From Larix sibirica (taxonomy: Eukaryota; Streptophyta; Pinopsida; Pinales; Pinaceae): DNA of 15,806 nt. Shown here piece after piece: positions 9,858 through 15,806 of this stretch. Position numbers and translations under genes: made by a program. Positions within the stretch are counted from its first letter, which is position 1, and the number at the start of each line of letters is the position of its first letter. Location: positions 14,348 to 30,153 of the forward strand of contig NWUY0304217178.1 in NCBI GenBank assembly GCA_004151065.3. The letters are read 5' to 3'. The notes beneath the pieces were generated by a model, which saw only the letters and a list, made by a program, of their open reading frames with translations, was not told the origin of the DNA and made no database searches.

Positions 9858-12500
9858 TTACCTTCCCTGAGGTTTCACAAGCTGCGAAAAGGCCGCAATA
9901 CCTGCAGCTTCTTCCGACTCTCCAATACTCCTCTCGTCAATCTGTGGATCTTGATCCGGTACAAGGATATTTTCATCAATCTGCTGATCTTGATCCTGTA
10001 TAAGTGTACTCTCATCGTGTTCATCTGATTCTCCAATTCTTGGAAGATTCAGGGCAATGTTAGCCAATTGGGCTGAGCTATTATTGAGTGAGACACTCCG
10101 AGAAGCTGCCTCTTGCAACTGCAAGACATATTCCAGATTCCACAGCACATCTCCAATTGTAGGCCTGGTCCTTCCATCATCAGCTAAGCATTTCTCAGCA
10201 ATCTCTCCAAATTTTCTCAGAGAACCTGGACTATAGGCTCCTGCAAGATGGGGGTCAATGATTTGTTCCAGCATTCCCCTCTGCTGCCCGTGCATAGCCC
10301 ATTCTGCCAGATTTATTTGCTCTTTAGGAAGAGTGGGATTGATAACAGGCCTTGCACATACCACTTCAAACAAAACCACTCCAAAGGAATAGACATCAGA
10401 TTTCTCTGTAAGTTGCTGCCTTCTGAAATATTCGGGATCAAGGTACCCAAAACTACCCTTCACAGCTGTACTAACATGAGTGTGGTCCAAAGCAGGACCA
10501 GTCTTGGACAGACCAAAATCAGCCATTTTTGCTACAAAATTCTCATCAAGGAGAATATTTGTAGTCTTCACATCTCTATGAATGATTCCTCTTTCTGCTC
10601 CAGTGTGCAGATAATGCAAACCCCTAGCAGCGCCAATACAAATCTCCAATCTTTGCTTCCAGGACAAGGGTGGCAAATCGTTTCCAAACAAATGGCTTCT
10701 CAAGGTACCATTTGCCATGTACTCATAGACCAAGATCATCTCATTTTGATCCTCACAATACCCTATCAGAGACACCAAATGGCGATGCCTTAGCTTGGAA
10801 AGTAATTCAATCTCTGTCTCAAATTCAGTCAGACCTTGTTCTGATTGTGGATTTGCTCTTTTCACTGCAACCTCAATACCATCTTCAAGTTCACCTTTGT
10901 AGACCTTCCCAAAACCTCCAACCCCAATCACCCTTGATTCATCAAAGCTGTTAGTTGCAAGTTTGACTTCCGTAAAGGTGAATCTTCTGCCTCTTCTCGC
11001 AGGAGCGCTTATACTAGCACTATTCACAGTGCCCTTTGAAGCTTTGGTAGCATATGTACTCTCTGATCCAGCATGCAAAAACAAAGGAAGCCAACCTGGG
11101 GAATGAGGCTTCACAGACATTGACTTTTTCTTGCGGCAGAATAAACACAAACCCACAATAACTGCAACTGTAATAGCAATCCCTCCTGCTCCCGCTCCTA
11201 TGGCAGTCCAGAGAATCTTGGCTTTTTCATTTTTTACAGAGGGGCTTCCAGCTTCCTCAATCCTTCTAGTATTTCCAACCAGACTGTTTTTATTGCTGAG
11301 CTTAAAAATCTCCAGTCCATTGAGAATTGCATCGGCATTTGTGGTGCTTGTGTCTGGGCCAAGCTGGATCCACATGGAATTTACCCCCTCTGCCAGAGGG
11401 CTCACATAGTCTCTATGTATAGCGCTGTTATTTGCACCTGCAAGATCATACACATTAAAAGCATCTGCTGCAGTCTGGTTATTGATATAGATCCTAAAAA
11501 CTCTTTCAGTAGCTTGAGAAGGCGCAAGCTCACAGAAGTGGAGGCGAATGAGGTATGAAAAGCCGGAATCTACTGCAAACCTCCAAGACATATTGAATTT
11601 TTTGTCAATGACTTGGTTATCTATCATCACTCTGGCTGTTTCATAGACATCAAGAGGAGCTATATATGACTCATTTGGGGACGCATAAGTAATAGCTGAA
11701 CTATTACTGATTACATCTGCTGCAGCAGCTGTATACATATAATACAAATCTTCCTCCCAGGATCTCGACAACCCCCCAGAATCATTCTCGGGCTCAATGG
11801 AATTCCCTCCAACATTTAACCTATACATTGTTTCCACGGAGTAAGAATCAATATCAGGTGAGGTCTCTTTGGAAGAAGACCCCAGAAGATTAACGGAATT
11901 TTTGAACAGCCCTTTAGGCATAGACACCACCTCAATTGCATTGATAAAAGCAAAGGAACCAGACCCAGGGACAAATGTTATAACAAGGTCGCTAGAATTA
12001 GCATCGATGAGGTATTCCTTCATTAAATAGGCAACGTTAGGTCTTTCACTTGCAGAGAACTGTGTATCGGCATTTCTATCAGCTATTTCGCCAGAGACAT
12101 TCAGATTAGATAACAGTTGTAAACTTCCAACATTTACAGAGAAAAGAGACGAATTAACACTGTAATTCTTAAACGTAAAAGGGTAGAAATGAAGACGAAC
12201 CCAATGACGCCCAGGGCTGCTGATCTTGAAGCTGTAATTGCCCGTTGTGGTGAAGAAGCGAGCAGTACGATAGAGATTAGCATATGGGGCACTCGAGTTC
12301 ACGCTCGCTGTCACAGCAGAAATCCCAACGGGGGAAAACGTGACATTGCTGGTGGATGAATCCCCAACAAACTTCCTCCCATTCAGGGTAGTGCTGGAAT
12401 TCCCCCCACAATCAATCAAATAATTGTCCGAAACCGCTGCTGAAACCAGGCATAGCAAGGATGCAAAATAGCATGTAAAAATTATCCCAAAGCTGCTCAT
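9858..12500 (-). CDS. CrRLK1L malectin-like receptor kinase, THESEUS1/HERK1-like
   Basis: This is a plasma-membrane receptor-like Ser/Thr kinase of the CrRLK1L family, whose members sense cell-wall state and RALF peptides. In order it has a signal peptide (about residues 1-22) and a malectin-like ectodomain (about 25-400, YLIDCGG at 27-33, second half from about 226). One transmembrane helix follows (about 429-455), then RKKK (456-459) and a juxtamembrane GWLPLF (469-474). The kinase domain spans about 519-795. Its key elements are intact: GVGGFG 526-531, Lys547, probable helix-C Glu563, His-Arg-Asp 641-643, Asn648, DFG 661-663, DPE 688-690, Asp702 and Arg779. The ectodomain has 14 N-glycosylation sequons and only two cysteines (31, 323). 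The C-terminal FSQLVKPQGR resembles the end of THESEUS1, as I recall it. At 880 residues it has normal family length, and an intronless coding region is usual. The start is the only Met that gives the signal peptide, with A at -3. Oddities are Gly738, where close relatives have Trp in WAMxWQ, and a duplicated 13-residue tail unit. The exact ligand and subclade are inferred. Confidence 0.97.
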   Translation of the reverse strand: MSSFGIIFTCYFASLLCLVSAAVSDNYLIDCGGNSSTTLNGRKFVGDSSTSNVTFSPVGISAVTASVNSSAPYANLYRTARFFTTTGNYSFKISSPGRHWVRLHFYPFTFKNYSVNSSLFSVNVGSLQLLSNLNVSGEIADRNADTQFSASERPNVAYLMKEYLIDANSSDLVITFVPGSGSFAFINAIEVVSMPKGLFKNSVNLLGSSSKETSPDIDSYSVETMYRLNVGGNSIEPENDSGGLSRSWEEDLYYMYTAAAADVISNSSAITYASPNESYIAPLDVYETARVMIDNQVIDKKFNMSWRFAVDSGFSYLIRLHFCELAPSQATERVFRIYINNQTAADAFNVYDLAGANNSAIHRDYVSPLAEGVNSMWIQLGPDTSTTNADAILNGLEIFKLSNKNSLVGNTRRIEEAGSPSVKNEKAKILWTAIGAGAGGIAITVAVIVGLCLFCRKKKSMSVKPHSPGWLPLFLHAGSESTYATKASKGTVNSASISAPARRGRRFTFTEVKLATNSFDESRVIGVGGFGKVYKGELEDGIEVAVKRANPQSEQGLTEFETEIELLSKLRHRHLVSLIGYCEDQNEMILVYEYMANGTLRSHLFGNDLPPLSWKQRLEICIGAARGLHYLHTGAERGIIHRDVKTTNILLDENFVAKMADFGLSKTGPALDHTHVSTAVKGSFGYLDPEYFRRQQLTEKSDVYSFGVVLFEVVCARPVINPTLPKEQINLAEWAMHGQQRGMLEQIIDPHLAGAYSPGSLRKFGEIAEKCLADDGRTRPTIGDVLWNLEYVLQLQEAASRSVSLNNSSAQLANIALNLPRIGESDEHDESTLIQDQDQQIDENILVPDQDPQIDERSIGESEEAAGIAAFSQLVKPQGR
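9933..10010 (-). repeat. 39-bp in-frame tandem duplication in the kinase tail
   Basis: Residues 831-843 and 844-856 form two 13-residue units sharing the pattern DQDxQIDE, each encoded by 39 nt. The copies differ at several bases and residues, so the duplication is not very recent. It lies in the acidic region between the kinase domain and the conserved FSQLV tail. IGES also occurs before (822-825) and after (859-862) it. Confidence 0.88.
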
Positions 12501-12590
12501 TTTGAATATCTCAAAACAGGCTAATGGAATCGGGCTTCAGAACAAACTAAAAAACATATCTCAAAAGAGACCCCAGGTACCGCACTTCAT

Positions 12591-12804
12591 CTGAAACCCA
12601 TGAAAGCAAAATCCCCACAATCTTTCAATTTTCTCAGTTCAAACCCCATAGAGGTTTTCTTGTGCCCACTCCCAGGCTCCGCAGCTTAATACCACCGGAA
12701 TTCAAAGCTCAAGAGACTTCCAAGGCCAACAACACTCAAAGATCCAACTCCGAAACAGATTTCCCCAGGGTTTCAAATCTATAACCTTTAATCAATGACC
12801 TTAC
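12591..12804 (-). other. possible 5' leader intron
   Basis: On the gene strand, TTTATG|GTAAGGTC at 12804 is a strong donor match, and TTTTGCTTTCATGGGTTTCAG ending at 12591 is a plausible pyrimidine-rich acceptor, giving a 214-nt intron. Removal would delete most of the 23-codon and 20-codon upstream frames while leaving the two nearest the kinase start. Leader introns occur in some CrRLK1L genes, as I recall. Other donors and acceptors are possible and no transcript evidence is available. Confidence 0.25.
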
Positions 12805-12873
12805 CATAAATTTTCCCGGCTTCCAAGCCTTGCAGAAAAGATCTTTTGGGGGGTGAGGGGGGAACTTAGCTCA

Positions 12874-12883
12874 AAACCCTAAA
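12874..12883 (+). promoter_or_regulatory. telo-box-like AAACCCTAAA
   Basis: AAACCCTAAA matches the telo-box found near transcription starts of many plant genes active in growing cells. Here it lies about 375 bp upstream of the kinase start codon. A single short match can arise by chance. Confidence 0.3.
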
Positions 12884-13020
12884 TCGAAGATGCAAATCTC
12901 TAAACCACGCATTTAGTCTCAATAATTTTTTAAGTTTTCAGGTCTTCTCCATACCCTCTGCAATTCTTTCTGGGTATCAGCTCATGAACACGATTTTCAC
13001 AAATTGAAACCCCAAAAGCC

Positions 13021-13043
13021 AAATTGCAAATTGCAAATTGCAA
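13021..13043. repeat. heptamer microsatellite (AAATTGC)x3
   Basis: Three perfect copies of AAATTGC plus AA run from 13021 to 13043. They lie about 520 bp upstream of the kinase start codon and may vary in copy number between individuals. Confidence 0.92.
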
Positions 13044-13580
13044 CTGCTCAGAGCCGCCCTACCAAATCCCCAAATCTTTCACAGAATGCGATGTATCTAT
13101 GGCTTCTTGAAAGTGGATCTTCGTTTTTCAAATATGGGTATCGTCCTAGTCATTGTTGTACCCAACTGGACACTTGGCATCCTCCCAATCTTTTCACCAG
13201 CTTGCACTAGTCTGGATAGCCTATGAAGAATCATTTCATACGATCCTAACAGCTATTTCATAGCGCAGTGGTTACAGTACATATCGTATCTGCGATCCAC
13301 CGAGCTCCGCCATATATGACCGCGTTTTTCCCACCGCTATTTTGTCGGGAGCCTTGTCTTCAGTCGACAAATCTGGCGTAAACTTAGAGCGAATCCGAGA
13401 CTAAGGAGACAGCCCTTTATTGAGTCACATGGTGGCCTGTCTAACCATCTAATGTTGTTGGGAGATTTGCGAAATGTCACCCTGGATTTTGTATCTCGTT
13501 TTGTCTTTAGTGAGATTTCATATCATGGGTTATCTTACCCAGGATTAATATTGATTTTTTTTTTAAATTATGGGAATTGG
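13044..13580. other. upstream stretch of the receptor kinase, possible distal promoter
   Basis: No gene is seen. This stretch is less AT-rich than the flanks, especially 13250-13450. It contains CATATATGGC on the gene strand near 13310, a weak TATA candidate. A small inverted repeat pairs TTTGTCG (13341-13347) with CGACAAA (13365-13371). A tRNA A-box-like TAGCGCAGTGG lies at 13261-13271. None is strong enough for a firm promoter call. The open stretches at 13004-13226 (plus) are short and unrecognised. Confidence 0.4.
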
Positions 13581-13875
13581 TAATTGGTTGAGATTGTCTA
13601 AGTAAGTTCAAAGTTGAAACTTTATATTATATTTAACGGTTATGAGATAGTAATAACTAGTGATTTAGTAAGAGTTGAGATGTTAAAAGCTGAAACCCAA
13701 GATTATATCTAACAAAGTTGAACCCTAAATTATATCCAATAGTTTTCAAGTCATAGATACTAATAACTAGTGACTTAGTAAGGATCGAGATGTTCAAAGT
13801 TGAAACTCAAGATTATATTCAACAACTTGCAAGTTAGATATACTAATAACTGGTGACTTAGTAAAGGTGGAGATG
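13581..13875. repeat. irregular tandem array, 83-110 bp units
   Basis: Clear unit starts are TAATAACTAGTGA-TTAGTAA at 13651 and 13761, and TAATAACTGGTGACTTAGTAA at 13844. A more diverged partial unit precedes them from about 13581. Shared internal words are GAGATGTT, AAAG-TGAAAC and AAGATTATAT. The 110-bp unit carries an extra 27-bp segment that looks like an internal duplication of its own AAAGCTGAAACCCAAGATTATATCTAAC part, giving a repeat within a repeat. Confidence 0.85.
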
Positions 13876-13889
13876 TCATAAGACACACT

Positions 13890-14006
13890 CAATATGAGGG
13901 TCTCACTTCAGAGATGCCTAACCTTTTAGCCTTATCACAATAGGCAATGTCTCGTTGGAAATTTGAACCCAAGTGAATAGAATGCCTCTCACCACTTATT
14001 GACTCC
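13890..14006 (-). mobile_element. possible tRNA-derived SINE fragment
   Basis: On the minus strand, AAGTGGTGAGAGGC (about 13986-13999) resembles the Pol III A box region of tRNA-derived SINEs. GGGTTCAAATTTCC (13957-13970) resembles a B box and follows at a tRNA-like spacing. No poly(A) or simple-repeat tail and no target-site duplication could be confirmed, so this is only a candidate. Confidence 0.25.
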
Positions 14007-14195
14007 TTAATAGTATTGAAATCTTACCTTAAAATTGTATGAGAAAATATAGATAATACAAATTTAGAAACACTTAAATCATTATGTAGAAAAACATATT
14101 TGTCTAAAAAAATTACTTACATATAAAATCCAAAAAAATATATATTACACAAACACTTAATTACAATTATACATGTCAAATCCAAAAAGAACCCA

Positions 14196-14350
14196 ATCTA
14201 AATAACCTTAACTTTTTTAGTTTAGAAAATCTATTAACATAATAGACTTAGGTTTGCAACACATAGGACCCAAGTACGACATCTAAACAACCTTAGCATT
14301 TTTTAGTTTAGAAAATCTATTAACATAATATATTTAGGTTTACAACACAT
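14196..14350. repeat. 85-bp period direct duplication
   Basis: Unit 1 (14196-14264) and unit 2 (14281-14350) share ATCTAAA-AACCTTA, TTAGTTTAGAAAATCTATTA and AGGTTT-CAACACAT, separated by 16 bp. They differ by a handful of substitutions and a one-base indel. Confidence 0.92.
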
Positions 14351-15806
14351 TTTATTTAATTGATAACAACCCATAACTTAAAATATTGGGACACTCTAAG
14401 TGTGGGTCATGCTTCAAAGTGTTCGCTTACAACTTAGTCATACATTAAATTGTATAAAATTTCTTTTATATGTGAGATAAGGAATTTTTATTATTGATTT
14501 GTATTTAAATTTACAGTGTACATATTTTACTCTATTTTTAATTTTAATTTGTCATTTTTAAAAAAACAAAAATACATTTTTTTTATGTGTTAAATTTATT
14601 TAATTTAAATTTTATACTTAGTAGTATGTTTTGTACTATTTGATTTATCTAATGAATAACGGTTGGCTGAAACTGAAAAATAAATAAATAAATTTAATGA
14701 TATATTAATTATTTTTTATTTGTAAGTATTTATATTTGAAAAGATATTTTAAGAATATATTAATTATTTTTATATGTAAGTATTTATATTTAAAAAAAAA
14801 ATAGAAAATATTGGAATTACAAGTTTCATATTTAAAAAAACAAAAACTATTATTTCAATATTTTAAAATAAAAATTTCAAAAATAAATAGTTTTTAACTT
14901 TTTCTTAAAATTTTCAATTTTTTTAAATTTATCATTTTTGTAATAATTATATTGAATGATTGTTAATACAATTAATTAAATATTTATCTTCAATATTTCA
15001 AATATTACACAATTTCGTTAATCTTCTATTCAAGTGAATTTTTTTAATTACATTAATTTAATTTGTGTTCATATAATATTAAGATCTTGACATTTAACCA
15101 ATATGTTTGTGTGTAAACAAATCTTAGTTATTTGAGATAATTTTATGGTAATTTGTAAGGGAGTATGTTTTCATTTTTGTTGTTTTGGATTGTTAACTTA
15201 TTTTCTTTCATTCGAAGATGATGAGCTCTTTTTAATAAATCATACTTAGGACAAAAAGCAGTTGTACTCTAGACATATAATCTTAATTACATATAATTTA
15301 ACCTCATATCTAAGAGGTAAAGTCATATAAAACTTAATAAAAGGATTCATATATAAACTTTATATGAAAATTTTAAGAAAATATGATTTATATTGAGTTA
15401 TTATAAATATTTATTGTTAATGATCAGATTTCATTTACATACTTTTTGGAATCAAACCTTGTTTAAATGATCATGATTGGGGGATATAATTTCTCAATGT
15501 CACTCCAAGATCGTAATGAGCCCTATCTACATGTAACTTACTATGGTAACTAGTTTATGAGGGATGAGCATGTCATATGTAGAATTTGAAATTGGATAAG
15601 GAAGGTAACAACTTCTCATCTTAACCATTCAAGCTAAATCTTTTTTAATAACAAATCTATAATAATCTAAAAAAAAAATCTAAAAATAGTTTTAAAAAAA
15701 CTTGTAAAGTGATTAAAACCCTATAACTTTAACTAAGATATCCAAGTCTCTTTGGATATTGATTCAATGTTTTCTCTTCTATATGGAAAAAAGAGACATC
15801 ATGAGT
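14351..15806. other. very AT-rich intergenic DNA, no gene seen
   Basis: Long A and T runs dominate, especially 14480-15120, and all frames are broken by stops. No gene, RNA gene or recognisable mobile element is visible. Such composition could suit a matrix-attachment region, but nothing specific shows this. Confidence 0.6.
14700..14791. repeat. 55-bp period AT-rich direct repeat
   Basis: ATATATTAATTATTTTT followed by TGTAAGTATTTATATTT occurs at 14700-14737 and again at 14755-14791 with one small indel and a substitution. Low complexity lowers its weight, but the shared GTAAGT word argues for true duplication. Confidence 0.75.

Larger units (their letters stand above)
12537..12912 (-). promoter_or_regulatory. 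cluster of short upstream reading frames
   Basis: Five ATG-initiated minus-strand frames precede the kinase start: 12871-12912 (13 codons), 12736-12807 (23), 12587-12649 (20), 12561-12590 (9) and 12537-12557 (6), each closed by its own stop. The stop of 12587-12649 overlaps the ATG of 12561-12590. The nearest frame ends 36 nt before the kinase ATG. Most have a pyrimidine at -3; the last has G and the kinase start has A. If transcribed unspliced they could lower or condition translation. The frames are plain in the sequence; a regulatory role is inference. Confidence 0.4.
12501..13020 (-). promoter_or_regulatory. probable 5' leader and proximal upstream region of the receptor kinase
   Basis: The 500 bp ahead of the kinase start is less AT-rich than the distal intergenic DNA and has no long open frame. 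On the gene strand it contains C-rich and T-rich stretches, including two C6 runs (12848-12862) and a TTTAGGGTTTTGAGC segment typical of plant leaders. I see no clear TATA box within the first 500 bp, so the transcription start cannot be placed. Several short upstream frames and a possible intron are listed separately. Confidence 0.5.

Noticed and set aside
10248-10793. 181-codon plus-strand open frame
   Set aside because: It is antisense to the kinase domain, and its openness follows from the codons of the real gene. The same holds for the plus-strand frames at 10670-10954 and 11131-11409.
1-15806. CRISPR arrays, bacterial operons or a novel defence system
   Set aside because: The only clear gene is a plant receptor kinase. 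The repeats are tandem duplications without spacers or associated genes.

Overview
This is a nuclear plant window with one well-supported gene. On the minus strand, 9858-12500 is an intact, intronless 880-residue reading frame for a CrRLK1L (malectin-like) receptor kinase. It most resembles the THESEUS1/HERK1 branch. The family is specific to plants. The intronless coding region, AT-rich surroundings, long gene-free flanks and frequent local duplications fit a land plant with a roomy genome. I cannot name the species from this sequence; a gymnosperm is possible but unproven.

Layout. 1-6000 is AT-rich intergenic DNA with no recognisable gene. It carries tandem duplications at 144-299 (78 bp period), 2012-2175 (three copies, 54-55 bp), 2286-3322 (about 0.5 kb, two abutting copies) and 5499-5596 (49 bp, perfect). 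6000-9800 is slightly less AT-rich and also lacks a recognisable gene. It holds further two-copy duplications at 6694-6748, 6767-6869, 7403-7491, 7881-8159 and 9516-9641, and a perfect 22-nt AT palindrome at 7120-7141. 9858-12500 is the receptor kinase. 12501 to about 13000 is its probable leader, with several short upstream reading frames and a possible leader intron. 13044-13580 is a less AT-rich upstream stretch. 13581-15806 is again AT-rich, with tandem arrays, a weak tRNA-like SINE candidate on the minus strand, and very AT-rich DNA to the end.

There is no operon or gene cluster and no evidence of a multi-gene system. The points most worth following are the regulatory layout around the kinase (upstream reading frames, and a stop codon embedded in a splice-donor consensus), a 13-residue duplication in its acidic tail, and the large number of independent two-copy tandem duplications across the window, one of them inside the coding sequence.
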